Shown here piece by piece: positions 52,518-61,273 of a stretch of DNA of 64,000 bases. The notes under the pieces are model-generated. The model had not been told where the DNA came from. It ran no database searches and saw only the letters and a list, made by a program, of their open reading frames with translations. The stretch covers positions 1,054,001 through 1,118,000 of the forward strand of contig NZ_JBHULM010000011.1 in NCBI RefSeq assembly GCF_042684485.1, written 5' to 3'. How positions within the stretch are numbered: the stretch's first letter is position 1; every line of letters starts with the position of its first letter. This stretch comes from Oceanihabitans gracilariae (GTDB taxonomy: Bacteria > Bacteroidota > Bacteroidia > Flavobacteriales > Flavobacteriaceae). Made by a program: the position numbers and the translations under genes.

Positions 52518-53270
52518 TTATAGTTCTTTTTTCACAATAGTACTACTTGCTTGTGCTGTTGGAAATACTAATAAATCTGCAATATTTACGTGAGGAGGAC
52601 GCGTAATAGCAAAGTAAATAATGTCTGCAATATCTTCTGGTTGTAGTGCTTTGTACCCTTTGTATACGTTATCTGCAATGGCGTCACCTTTAAAACGTAC
52701 TTGTGAAAATTCGGTTTCTACCAAACCAGGATTAATGGCTCCAACTTTAATTCCGTAAGGATTAAGGTCTATTCGCATACCTTCTGTTATGGCTAAAACA
52801 GCGTGTTTGCTACCACAATACACGTTTCCTTTTGGGTAAACTTCTTTTCCTGCAGAAGAGCCAATATTAATGATATGTCCAGATTTGTTTTTAGTCATTA
52901 TCGGTATTACTGCTTTGCTAACATATAGCAATCCTTTTACGTTAATGTCTATCATGGCATCCCAATCTTCTAAAGTTCCGCTTTCAATTGGGTCTAAACC
53001 ATGTGCATTTCCTGCATTGTTTATTAAAATGTCTATGTTTTTAAACGCTTCTGGTAGGGATTCCATTGCATTAAAAGTTGCTTTTTTGTCGCGTACATCA
53101 AAATTTAAGGTGTGTACGTTGGTTTGTTTGCTTAATGCTTTTTCTATGGTGTCTAAGCGTTCTTGTCTTCTTCCGCAAAGAATTAGGTTTATGCCATGTT
53201 TTGCAAATTCATGTGCTGTAGCTCTTCCTATTCCGCTTGTTGCTCCTGTTATTAATGCTGTTTTTTTCAT
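52518..53270 (-). CDS. short-chain dehydrogenase/reductase (YdfG/serine dehydrogenase-like)
   Basis: 250 residues from the ATG at 53270 (MKKTALITGATSGIGRATA); an upstream frame start at 53327 would add 19 charged residues lying across the spacer hairpin and is not preferred. Motifs are TGATSGIGRATAHEF, NNAGNAHG, IINIGSSAGKEVYPKGNVYCGSKHAVLA (catalytic Ser, Tyr, Lys in YCGSK), and RVSAINPG-type GAINPGLVETEF. It resembles the NADP-dependent YdfG family that acts on 3-hydroxy acids. Substrate not set by sequence. Confidence 0.92.
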   Translation of the reverse strand: MKKTALITGATSGIGRATAHEFAKHGINLILCGRRQERLDTIEKALSKQTNVHTLNFDVRDKKATFNAMESLPEAFKNIDILINNAGNAHGLDPIESGTLEDWDAMIDINVKGLLYVSKAVIPIMTKNKSGHIINIGSSAGKEVYPKGNVYCGSKHAVLAITEGMRIDLNPYGIKVGAINPGLVETEFSQVRFKGDAIADNVYKGYKALQPEDIADIIYFAITRPPHVNIADLLVFPTAQASSTIVKKEL

Positions 53271-53321
53271 GTCTTTTCCTGTAAAATCAGAAATCTTTTT
53301 AATGTTATTATCTGTATTCCT

Positions 53322-53337
53322 TTCCACGAAAGTGGAA
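53322..53337. repeat. TTCCAC-GAAA-GTGGAA hairpin
   Basis: A 6-bp stem with a GAAA loop in the spacer between the aldo/keto reductase stop and the SDR start; same family as 28187-28204. Confidence 0.6.
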
Positions 53338-53400
53338 TTGTTTTTCTTGTTTATGCTTTAGCAAGCAATTGCATGTTGGTGCTAAATACTGTAGCTTGTT

Positions 53401-54273
53401 TTATGGGACTTTGTGTCCTTGGCAAGCCACTAAAATTTTAAACCAATCTTCTAGTTCTAACGCTATGTTTATTGCTTGTACGGCATTTTCAATTCGTTTT
53501 TGGTTTGTGGTTCCTATTATTGGGTGTATTCCTGCAGGATGTTTTAAAATCCAAGCAAGTAAAAGTTGATCTTCTGTTGCGTTGTATTTTTCTATTAAAG
53601 CACCAAGTTGCTTATGTATACGTCTGGTTTGTTCTGTATCTTCTTTAAAAACAATACCTAAAGGAGACCATGCCATTGGTATGATATTGTTTATTTGCAT
53701 TTGGTCTAATGTGCCATTATGCATAGCTGTATGTTGTGTTAAGGAAAATTCTATTTGGTTTACAGAAACCTCTGTGTATTTTGAAATTAGATCTACTTGT
53801 GATGGTAAAAAGTTAGAAACTCCAAAAGCTTTTATTTTTCCTTGGCTTTTTAATATGGTTATGGCTTCAGCTACTTCATCAGGTTGCATTAAAGGACTTG
53901 GTCTATGTAGTAATAAGAGATCTAAAAACTCTGTTTTTAAGTTTTTTAGCGATTCTTCGGCAGACCAAATAATATATTCTTTGCTGTAATTGTAGTGTTT
54001 TACTTCGTTTTTTCTGTTTTCACTAATGTATTGAATACCACATTTACTAATTAATTGAATTTTTTCACGAGCTATATTGCTTTCCGCGAAAGCGTTACCA
54101 AATGCAGTTTCAGTAGTATAGCTACCATAAATATCTGCATGATCAAAACTTGTAATATCTTTTGAAACACAATGGTTTAGTAGGTTAATCATCTCTTTTT
54201 TAGAGAGTTGTTTTCCCCATTCGCCCCAAGTCATGGTTCCAGCAATAATTCTTGAAAATAATTTAGTAGTCAT
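53401..54273 (-). CDS. aldo/keto reductase
   Basis: 290 residues from the ATG at 54273 (MTTKLFSRIIAGTMTWG); an upstream start at 54321 would add 16 hydrophobic residues and is less likely. Catalytic Asp and Tyr are in DHADIYGSYTTE; the cofactor-side motifs AFGVSNFLPSQVDL and ..HPAGIHPIIGTTNQKRIENA fit the YdhF-like branch of the family. It reduces carbonyls with NADPH; the substrate is unknown. It lies upstream of, and co-directional with, the SDR gene, and divergent from moxR. Confidence 0.9.
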   Translation of the reverse strand: MTTKLFSRIIAGTMTWGEWGKQLSKKEMINLLNHCVSKDITSFDHADIYGSYTTETAFGNAFAESNIAREKIQLISKCGIQYISENRKNEVKHYNYSKEYIIWSAEESLKNLKTEFLDLLLLHRPSPLMQPDEVAEAITILKSQGKIKAFGVSNFLPSQVDLISKYTEVSVNQIEFSLTQHTAMHNGTLDQMQINNIIPMAWSPLGIVFKEDTEQTRRIHKQLGALIEKYNATEDQLLLAWILKHPAGIHPIIGTTNQKRIENAVQAINIALELEDWFKILVACQGHKVP

Positions 54274-54381
54274 TTTTTTTATTTTGAACATTAAAAATAG
54301 AAAAGAAAAACTCTTAAACATATATTAAACACTACAACTTTTAACCAATTATTAACAGCAAGGCATTGAAAATTTTAACAA

Positions 54382-54413
54382 TTTGCACATCCAAATTAGG
54401 AATATTAAATTCA
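54382..54413 (+). promoter_or_regulatory. predicted promoter of the moxR-bat operon
   Basis: TTTG (54382-54385), 20 bases, then TAAATTCA (54406-54413), a partial match to TAnnTTTG, 21 bases before the moxR ATG. Confidence 0.4.
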
Positions 54414-54434
54414 AGCCTTTAAAAATTAAAAAAG

Positions 54435-55436
54435 ATGGAAGTTACAAGTACAGTTGATATTAAGTCAATTAACGATAAAATTGAAAAGGAGAGTGCTTTT
54501 GTAGATTTACTTACATTAGAAATGAATAAAGTAATTGTGGGCCAAAAAGATATGGTCGAGCGATTATTAATAGGATTACTTGGTCAAGGACATATTTTAT
54601 TAGAAGGTGTTCCTGGTCTGGCAAAAACCTTAGCTATTAATACACTTTCTCAAGCTGTAGCTGGAAGTTTTAGTAGAATACAGTTTACTCCAGATTTATT
54701 ACCTGCAGATGTTACCGGAACTTTAATTTATAATATGAAGGAAAACGACTTCAAAATTAAAAAAGGTCCAATATTTGCAAATTTTGTACTAGCCGATGAG
54801 ATTAATAGAGCACCTGCAAAAGTGCAATCTGCTTTATTAGAAGCAATGCAAGAAAAACAGGTAACCATTGGTGATGATACTTTTAAGTTAGATAAACCGT
54901 TTTTAGTAATGGCTACCATGAATCCTGTAGAACAAGAAGGTACGTATCCTTTACCAGAAGCACAGGTTGACCGTTTTATGTTAAAAACAGTAATAGATTA
55001 CCCTAAGCAAGCAGAAGAGCAATTAATTATGCGAGCTAACCTAAAAGGTTCTTGGGAAAAAGTAAATGCTGTGGTTTCTGTAGATCAAATTATAAAGGCA
55101 CAACAAGTGGTACGTGAAGTATATATGGATGAAAAAATAGAAAAATACATTCTAGACATCATTTTTGCTACACGTTATCCTGAAAAATATAAATTACAAG
55201 ACTTAAAACCATTAATTTCTTTTGGTGCATCTCCTCGTGGTAGTATTAACCTTGCAACAGCTGCAAAATGTTATGCGTTTATTAAGCGAAGAGGGTATGT
55301 AATACCAGAAGATGTTCGTGCTGTTGTGTATGATGTATTACGTCATAGAATAGGAATTACCTACGAAGCAGAAGCAGAAAATATCACCTCTGTAGATATT
55401 ATAAACAAAATTGTAAACGAGATTGAAGTGCCATAA
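54435..55436 (+). CDS. moxR: MoxR family AAA+ ATPase
   Basis: 333 residues. Walker A GVPGLAKTLAINTLSQ (the MoxR form with Ala before Lys), Walker B LADEINRAPAKVQSALLEAMQE, and sensor MATMNPVEQEGTYPLPEAQVDRF are intact. MoxR ATPases work as chaperones that load or mature von Willebrand A proteins; the DUF58 and BatA/BatB partners follow at once. It is the first gene of a ten-kilobase operon. No signal peptide, so cytoplasmic. Confidence 0.95.
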   Translation: MEVTSTVDIKSINDKIEKESAFVDLLTLEMNKVIVGQKDMVERLLIGLLGQGHILLEGVPGLAKTLAINTLSQAVAGSFSRIQFTPDLLPADVTGTLIYNMKENDFKIKKGPIFANFVLADEINRAPAKVQSALLEAMQEKQVTIGDDTFKLDKPFLVMATMNPVEQEGTYPLPEAQVDRFMLKTVIDYPKQAEEQLIMRANLKGSWEKVNAVVSVDQIIKAQQVVREVYMDEKIEKYILDIIFATRYPEKYKLQDLKPLISFGASPRGSINLATAAKCYAFIKRRGYVIPEDVRAVVYDVLRHRIGITYEAEAENITSVDIINKIVNEIEVP

Positions 55437-55438
55437 AA

Positions 55439-55514
55439 TTGTCATTTCTGCGAAGGCAGGAATCTTATTGATAATTATTAAAAACTTAATTAGATAGATT
55501 TCGCATCAGGTGCG
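55439..55514. repeat. TGTCAT-ended palindromic element inside the moxR-bat operon
   Basis: It starts TTGTCATTTCTGC (with the hairpin TTTCTGC/GCAGGAA around GAAG) and ends GCGCAATGACA: the terminal TGTCATT and AATGACA are inverted repeats. It fills the space between the moxR stop and the DUF58 start. A GTG inside it (55510) is a false start. Confidence 0.65.
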
Positions 55515-55530
55515 CAATGACAGAAAAACA

Positions 55531-56397
55531 ATGGATACCAAAGAATTACTGAAAAAAGTACGAAAAATTGAGATTAAGACACGTAGACTGTCTGATCATA
55601 TTTTTGGAGGAGAATACCATTCTACCTTTAAGGGTCGTGGTATGACTTTTTCTGAAGTAAGACAGTATCAATATGGTGATGATGTACGTAATATAGACTG
55701 GAATGTTACTGCAAGAACAATAATACCACATGTAAAGGTTTTTGAAGAAGAGCGAGAACTTATTATGATGCTTATGGTAGATGTTTCTGGGTCTGAATTA
55801 TTTGGTACAGAGGAGCAATTTAAAAACGAAGTAGTAACAGAAATAGCTGCAACCTTAGCCTTTTCTGCTACGCAGAACAATGATAAAATAGGCTTGATTT
55901 TATTTAGCGATGAGGTAGAGCTTTATGTTCCTCCTAAAAAAGGAAGATCGCATGTATTGCGTATTATACGTGAGCTAATTGAATTTCAACCAAAAAGCAA
56001 AGGAACCAATGTAGCCGAAGCTTTAAAGTTTATGCGTAACGTAATGAAAAAGAAAGCTATTGTTTTTGTGCTTTCTGATTTTATTGCAGATGATTATAAA
56101 CAAACCTTAAAAATTGCTGCTGGTAAACACGATATAACCGGAATTAGAGTGTATGATAAGCACGAAGAAGAAATGCCAAATATTGGTATGGTGCAAATGC
56201 AAGATGAAGAAACAGGAGAGTTACTTTTAGTAAATACACAATCTAAATCGGTACGTAAAAATTACGCTAAATTCTACCATGAAAAAGTAGACTATTATAG
56301 AGATAGCTTTGCTAAATCTGGAGCAGGAACCATAGATTGTCGTGTAGATGAAAGTTATGTAAAAAAGCTTTTAGGTTATTTTAAAAGAAGAGGATAA
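55531..56397 (+). CDS. DUF58 domain protein
   Basis: 288 residues from the ATG at 55531 (MDTKELLKKVRKIEIKTRR). A GTG at 55510 lies in the repeat element and is rejected. DUF58 signature YQYGDDVRNIDWNVTART and the von Willebrand-like MVDVSGSELFG (MIDAS-type DxSGS) are present; no membrane segment. It is the standard second gene of Bat operons and a probable MoxR client. Ends ..RRG, 15 bases before the next gene. Confidence 0.93.
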   Translation: MDTKELLKKVRKIEIKTRRLSDHIFGGEYHSTFKGRGMTFSEVRQYQYGDDVRNIDWNVTARTIIPHVKVFEEERELIMMLMVDVSGSELFGTEEQFKNEVVTEIAATLAFSATQNNDKIGLILFSDEVELYVPPKKGRSHVLRIIRELIEFQPKSKGTNVAEALKFMRNVMKKKAIVFVLSDFIADDYKQTLKIAAGKHDITGIRVYDKHEEEMPNIGMVQMQDEETGELLLVNTQSKSVRKNYAKFYHEKVDYYRDSFAKSGAGTIDCRVDESYVKKLLGYFKRRG

Positions 56398-56412
56398 AAA
56401 GATTAACAATTT

Positions 56413-58095
56413 ATGAATTACGATTTTAGATTTTTGAATGATAAAATAAAGCAGACTAAAGCAGTAGCGCTGTCTTTATTGTTTATTCTATTTTCTGTCT
56501 TTTCATTTGCGCAACAAATGACATCTTCTATAGATTCTACTTCTATAAAAATAGGAGCGCAAATTACCTATAAAGTACAAGTAGAAACAGATACAACAAA
56601 TGTTGTGGTTTTTCCTGAAGGACAAACATTTCTTCCTTTAGAGGTTATAGAATCTTACGCTATAGATACTACTAAAGAAGATGCAAAATATAAACTAATA
56701 AAAAAATACGGTTTAACGCAATTTGACTCTGGAGTGTATACCATTCCTAGACAAAAAATTGTAATTGGTACCAAAGTATTTCAAACAGATTCTTTACAAG
56801 TAGAAGTAAAAAATATTGTGGTAGATACTACAAAACAAGGATTGTATGATATTAAACCAATTATTGAAGTAGAAAAAACACCAAGCCAATGGTTTAAATA
56901 TTTTCTGTTAACCTTACTAATTCTATCTGTAATTGGCTTTGTATTATATTGGTTTATATGGAGAAAAAAACCACTTACAAAAGAAGAAAAAATTGCATTG
57001 CTTCCGCCTTATGATAGAGCAAAACTAGCACTTCAAAATTTAGATGAAAGTAGTTATTTAGAAAATGCAGAAATAAAAGATTACTATTCTGAGTTAACCT
57101 TTATTATAAGAAAATATCTAGACGAAAAAGTCTATGATCGTGCTCTAGAAAGTACTACAGATGAATTAATAAACAGGTTAAATTTATTAAAAGATGGCAA
57201 TCAAATAGATATTAGTAAAGAGGATATTAAAAATATTGAAACCATCTTAAAGCGTGCCGATTTAGTAAAATTTGCAAAATCTGCTCCAGATATAGAACTG
57301 GCAAAATTAGATAGAAATACTATTGATGTTGAAATAGATCAAGTAAAAGAAGCCTTGCCAGAACCAACCGAAGAAGAGAAAAAGCAAGACCAAAGATATC
57401 AAGAAGCATTAGAGAAAAAACAAAAACGCAAAAAAACAATTCTTACAATTGTTGCAGTTGTAGCATTGTGTATAGCTACGTTTGTTGGTTTTGGATTAAA
57501 ATATGGCTTTACTTATGTAAAAGACACTATTATTGGTCATGAATCTAAAGAGCTGTTAGAAGGTAATTGGGTAACTAGTGATTATGGTTTTCCTGCAATT
57601 ACTATTTCAACACCAAAAGTTTTAAAAAGAGATAATCCGCCAATTCCTGAAGAAGTAAAAGCAAAACTACAAATGAGTGTTTTTAGTTTTGGTAGTGCTT
57701 CAGAACCTTTAAGTGTTAAGCTTAGTACACTAAAAGTGAATCAGCAAGAAGGTCAAGAAAAAATAGATCTAAATCAAGTTTCAGAAAAGGCTATTCAAGA
57801 TTTAGAAAAGCAAGGAGTTATAAATATGCTTGTTAAAAACGAAAAATTTGTAACACCTAATAATGCCGAAGGTTTAAAAACCTACGGAACAGCAAGTCTA
57901 CCTGTTGCAGGCACAGAAAACTATTTTGATGGTGAATATATATTGCTGCATTTTACATCACAAAATGTAATACAAGAAATAGCAATTACCTACAGAAAAG
58001 ACGATGTGTATGCTAAAGAAATAGCAGAAAGAATTGTAGACTCTGTTGAGTTAATAAAAGAAGAAATAGCAAAAAAAGAACAAGAAGAAAAGTAA
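56413..58095 (+). CDS. Bat-operon membrane protein, BatD-like N-terminus, extra C-terminal domain
   Basis: 560 residues. Signal peptide (about 18-34, ending SFAQQ), a BatD-like Ig-type region (about 35-150, SSIDSTSIKIGAQITYKV...), a first membrane segment (about 161-184, WFKYFLLTLLILSVIGFVLY), a cytoplasmic DUF4381-like helical part (about 200-320, PPYDRAKLALQNLDE, YYSELTFIIRKYLDEKV), a charged coiled stretch, a second membrane segment (about 342-366, LTIVAVVALCIATFVGFGL) and an outer domain (about 385-545, AITISTPKVLKRDNPPIPEEVK). The last part is not usual for this operon slot and I do not recognise it. It is translated next to batA (three-base gap). Confidence 0.85.
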   Translation: MNYDFRFLNDKIKQTKAVALSLLFILFSVFSFAQQMTSSIDSTSIKIGAQITYKVQVETDTTNVVVFPEGQTFLPLEVIESYAIDTTKEDAKYKLIKKYGLTQFDSGVYTIPRQKIVIGTKVFQTDSLQVEVKNIVVDTTKQGLYDIKPIIEVEKTPSQWFKYFLLTLLILSVIGFVLYWFIWRKKPLTKEEKIALLPPYDRAKLALQNLDESSYLENAEIKDYYSELTFIIRKYLDEKVYDRALESTTDELINRLNLLKDGNQIDISKEDIKNIETILKRADLVKFAKSAPDIELAKLDRNTIDVEIDQVKEALPEPTEEEKKQDQRYQEALEKKQKRKKTILTIVAVVALCIATFVGFGLKYGFTYVKDTIIGHESKELLEGNWVTSDYGFPAITISTPKVLKRDNPPIPEEVKAKLQMSVFSFGSASEPLSVKLSTLKVNQQEGQEKIDLNQVSEKAIQDLEKQGVINMLVKNEKFVTPNNAEGLKTYGTASLPVAGTENYFDGEYILLHFTSQNVIQEIAITYRKDDVYAKEIAERIVDSVELIKEEIAKKEQEEK

Positions 58096-58098
58096 ATC

Positions 58099-59103
58099 AT
58101 GTTTGAAGGAATAGAATTTTTAAATAAAGAATTTTTCTGGTTGTTTTTACTACTTCCATTGGCATTGCTATGGTATGTTTTTAAACATAAAAAGCAAACT
58201 GCAGAATTAAAAATATCTAGTTTAAAGGGTTTTAAGGTAAGCAACTCTTGGCTGCCAAAATTAAGACATTTGCTTTTTGCTTTGCGTCTACTAGCTTTAG
58301 CAGCATTAATAACTGCAATGGCAAGACCTAGAACTGTAGATGTTTCTACAAAAACAAAAACAACTCGAGGTATAGATATTGTTATGGCAATAGATGTATC
58401 TGCAAGTATGTTGGCAAAAGATTTAAGTCCTAATCGTTTAGAAGCCTTAAAAGATGTAGCAGCAGAATTTATAGCAGGAAGACCAAATGATAGAATAGGT
58501 TTGGTAGAATATGCAGGAGAAAGTTATACCAAAACACCTATTACAAGTGATAAATCTATTGTATTACGTTCTTTAAATGAAATTCGATATAACAATATTA
58601 TTGAAGGAGGTACAGCAATAGGAATGGGTTTAGCAACTTCTGTAAACCGTTTAAAAGACAGTAAAGCTAAGAGTAAAGTTATTATTTTACTTACAGATGG
58701 TGTAAACAACTCTGGTTTTATAGATCCTAAAATAGCAAGTGAATTAGCAGTAGAATATGGTATTAAAGTATACACCATTGGTTTAGGTACTAACGGAATG
58801 GCGCTATCTCCTTATGCTGTTAATCCTAATGGTTCTTTTCAATATGCTAGAGTGCAAGTAGAAATTGACGAAGCATTACTTAAAGAAATTGCAGAGGCTA
58901 CAGGCGGAAAATACTTTAGAGCAACCAATAATAAAAAGCTTGCCGAAATTTATGACGAAATCAATAAACTAGAAAAAACAGAAATAGAAGAGTTTAAATT
59001 TTATAATTACGAAGAAAAATATCGTCCGTTAGTACTATTAGCAGGACTTTTATTAGCAATAGAGCTATTATTGCGTTTCACAATTTTTAGAAGCTTTGTT
59101 TAA
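58099..59103 (+). CDS. batA: BatA von Willebrand A membrane protein
   Basis: 334 residues. Two N-terminal membrane segments (about 12-27 and 55-72) and one at the C-terminus (about 310-330) frame a von Willebrand A domain. MIDAS residues are Asp99, Ser101 and Ser103 (MAIDVSASMLAKDLSPNRL), with later LLTDGVNNSG; the periplasm-facing domain presumably binds a partner through the metal site. It follows its operon partner by three bases and precedes batB. Confidence 0.95.
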   Translation: MFEGIEFLNKEFFWLFLLLPLALLWYVFKHKKQTAELKISSLKGFKVSNSWLPKLRHLLFALRLLALAALITAMARPRTVDVSTKTKTTRGIDIVMAIDVSASMLAKDLSPNRLEALKDVAAEFIAGRPNDRIGLVEYAGESYTKTPITSDKSIVLRSLNEIRYNNIIEGGTAIGMGLATSVNRLKDSKAKSKVIILLTDGVNNSGFIDPKIASELAVEYGIKVYTIGLGTNGMALSPYAVNPNGSFQYARVQVEIDEALLKEIAEATGGKYFRATNNKKLAEIYDEINKLEKTEIEEFKFYNYEEKYRPLVLLAGLLLAIELLLRFTIFRSFV

Positions 59104-59116
59104 TTTAAAAACTAGA

Positions 59117-59144
59117 TATTCAAGACTAAGCAGTCTGTTGAATA
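59117..59144 (+). repeat. imperfect hairpin between batA and batB
   Basis: TATTCA/TGAATA and AGACT/AGTCT stems with an AAGC loop and a two-base bulge, followed by a short GAATACT repeat. It may be a degenerate spacer or mild attenuator. Confidence 0.4.
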
Positions 59145-59166
59145 CTACTACTGAATACTAAAATAA

Positions 59167-60207
59167 ATGTATCAATTAGAAGAAAAAATATGGTTTTGGG
59201 TTTTAGTGATTATTCCAGTAATAATCCTACTCTTTTTGTTGCTTCAATTCTGGAAACATAGAGCACAAAAAAACTTTGCCAATAAAACAATCTTAAAAAA
59301 ATTAAGTCCAAATCAATCCCTTTTTAAAAGCATATTAAAAGTTGTTGTTTTATGTTTAGCATTTGCCAGTTTAGCTATTGCGTTGGTAAACCCTAAAGTA
59401 GGTACAAAACTAGAAACTGTAAAACGCGAAGGTGTAGATATTGTTTTTGCTGTAGACGTTTCTAAAAGTATGCTAGCAGAAGATATTGCACCAAACAGGC
59501 TAGATAAATCGAAGCAATTAGTAACCCAAATAATAAACAATCTAGCAAGTGATAGAGTAGGTATTATTGCATATGCAGCAAAAGCATTTCCGCAACTACC
59601 AATAACTACAGACTATGCAGCAGCCAAAATGTTTTTGCAAAACATGAATACAGATATGTTGTCTTCGCAAGGAACAGCAATAAATGGAGCCATAGAATTA
59701 GCAGAAACTTATTTTGATAATGAAGAGCAAACCAATAGAGTTTTAATCATTATTTCAGATGGTGAAGATCACTTTGGCGAATCTGCAATACGTGCAGCAG
59801 AAGAAGCTAGTAAACACGGAATTAGAATTTTTACAATAGGTGTTGGTGATGTTAAAGGAGGACCAATACCAATTAAAAGAAATGGTGTTGTATTAAATTA
59901 TAAAAAAGACAGACAAGGCGAAACTGTAATCACAAGACTAAACGAAGAAAATTTAAAAAGCATTTCTGCAGAAGCCAATGGTGTATATATTAACGGAAAA
60001 AACACCAATGAAGTAGTAAGTACCATTAGAGATATTTTAAATAAAATGGATAAAACAGAATTTGAAGCTAAAGAGTTTGCAGATTTTAAAGACCAATTTC
60101 AATGGTTTTTAGCATTAGCATTTCTTCTTCTGTTTATAGATATCTTTTTATTAGAACGAAAAACAGAATGGTTAAAAAAACTAAATCTATTCAACGAAAA
60201 CTTATAA
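59167..60207 (+). CDS. batB: BatB von Willebrand A membrane protein
   Basis: 346 residues. Membrane segments at about 10-27, 57-75 and near the C-terminus (about 315-335). The von Willebrand A MIDAS is Asp97, Ser99 and Ser101 (VFAVDVSKSMLAEDIAPNRL), with later IISDGEDHFG. It is paralogous to BatA and probably forms a complex with it and the TPR proteins BatC and BatE. ATG start 63 bases past batA. Confidence 0.95.
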   Translation: MYQLEEKIWFWVLVIIPVIILLFLLLQFWKHRAQKNFANKTILKKLSPNQSLFKSILKVVVLCLAFASLAIALVNPKVGTKLETVKREGVDIVFAVDVSKSMLAEDIAPNRLDKSKQLVTQIINNLASDRVGIIAYAAKAFPQLPITTDYAAAKMFLQNMNTDMLSSQGTAINGAIELAETYFDNEEQTNRVLIIISDGEDHFGESAIRAAEEASKHGIRIFTIGVGDVKGGPIPIKRNGVVLNYKKDRQGETVITRLNEENLKSISAEANGVYINGKNTNEVVSTIRDILNKMDKTEFEAKEFADFKDQFQWFLALAFLLLFIDIFLLERKTEWLKKLNLFNENL

Positions 60208-60321
60208 TAAAACACCATCTTTAGCAAAGTATAAAAGGCTTTAGTTATTGAAGAAGTAAACAATTTTATAAAACCTTTAACTATAACCAAACCAGTAGTT
60301 TTATAATTTAGTAAAATATAA

Positions 60322-61203
60322 ATGAAACATATAGTAATAATCATATTAACCCTTTTTAGTATAGCTTCTTTTGCACAAGACAAAGAAAAAGAAGCCCAAG
60401 AAATACTATCAAAAAACAAAGCAAATGACTTTGTTTATGATGCTAATATTTTGGTAGATAATGAAGATTATGTTTCGGCAGAAATGGAATACCGAAAAGC
60501 GATTTCAGAACAACCAAACTATGCGGTTGGTGCATATAATTTAGGAAACACCTATTACAAAAAAGGAATTTATGACGAAGCTTTATACAGACTAAAGCAA
60601 ACAGCAAAATACGCCACAACAAAAGATGAAAAGTATAGAGCGTATCATAATATTGGTAATGTTTTAATGCAAAATAAACAATGTAAAGAAGCAGCAGAAG
60701 CTTTTAAAAATGCATTACGAAACAACCCTTTAGATGACCAAACACGTTATAATTATGCTTTAGCAAAAGAATGTGCAGAGCAACAGCAAGATCAACAAGA
60801 TCAGCAGGACGAGAATAAAGATCAAAACGAAGAAAATAAAGACGATCAACAAGATCAAGAAGATCAAGAAGATCAAAAAGACCAAGATAAGGATCAGGAC
60901 AAAGAAAACGACGATCAAGATAAAGACCAAGACCAAGAAGACGAAGGAGATCAAGATAAAAAGGATGGTGAAGATGAAAAGGATGAAGATGGTAATCCTA
61001 AAGACGAAAAAGATGATGAAGGAAAAGGTGGAGAAGACGAGCAAAAAGATAACCCAAAACCTAAACAACAACCAGGACAGTTATCGCCACAACAAGTTAA
61101 AAACTTGTTAGAAGCTATGAATGATCAAGAACAAAAAGTACAAGATAAAATGAATGCGCAAAAAGCCAAAGGAGAACGCGTTCAAACAGAAAAAGATTGG
61201 TAA
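60322..61203 (+). CDS. batC: BatC tetratricopeptide protein with long acidic tail
   Basis: 293 residues. Signal peptide (ending SFAQD), a TPR domain (about 30-150, with NYAVGAYNLGNTYYKKGIYDEALYRL-type units), then about 100 residues made almost only of Asp, Glu, Gln and Lys (about 153-255; QQDQQDQQDEN, DKDQDKENDDQ), then a basic/proline stretch and QLSPQQVKNLLEAMNDQEQ. The linker is longer and more regular than most BatC tails. It is periplasmic and likely scaffolds BatA/BatB. Confidence 0.9.
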   Translation: MKHIVIIILTLFSIASFAQDKEKEAQEILSKNKANDFVYDANILVDNEDYVSAEMEYRKAISEQPNYAVGAYNLGNTYYKKGIYDEALYRLKQTAKYATTKDEKYRAYHNIGNVLMQNKQCKEAAEAFKNALRNNPLDDQTRYNYALAKECAEQQQDQQDQQDENKDQNEENKDDQQDQEDQEDQKDQDKDQDKENDDQDKDQDQEDEGDQDKKDGEDEKDEDGNPKDEKDDEGKGGEDEQKDNPKPKQQPGQLSPQQVKNLLEAMNDQEQKVQDKMNAQKAKGERVQTEKDW

Positions 61204-61241
61204 AACGAATGCTGAATGCTGAATTATGATTTAAAGATGAA

Positions 61242-61272
61242 TCGTAAATCAAAATCAAAAATCGTAAATTAA
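61242..61272 (+). repeat. short degenerate direct repeats before batD
   Basis: AATCGTAAATC AAAATC AAAAATCGTAAATTAAA: near-repeats of (AA)ATCGTAAAT in the 70-base gap between batC and batD. Similar A/T-rich repeats are often seen in flavobacterial spacers; no role is known. Confidence 0.35.
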
Positions 61273-61273
61273 A

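Noticed and set aside
55510..55530. GTG start of the DUF58 gene at 55510
   Set aside because: It lies in the end of the TGTCAT palindromic element; the ATG at 55531 gives the family's usual N-terminus.
60760..61071. 103-codon hydrophobic frame antisense to batC
   Set aside because: It is the complement of the GA/CA-rich acidic tract of batC, which always reads as Ile/Leu/Phe/Val on the other strand.
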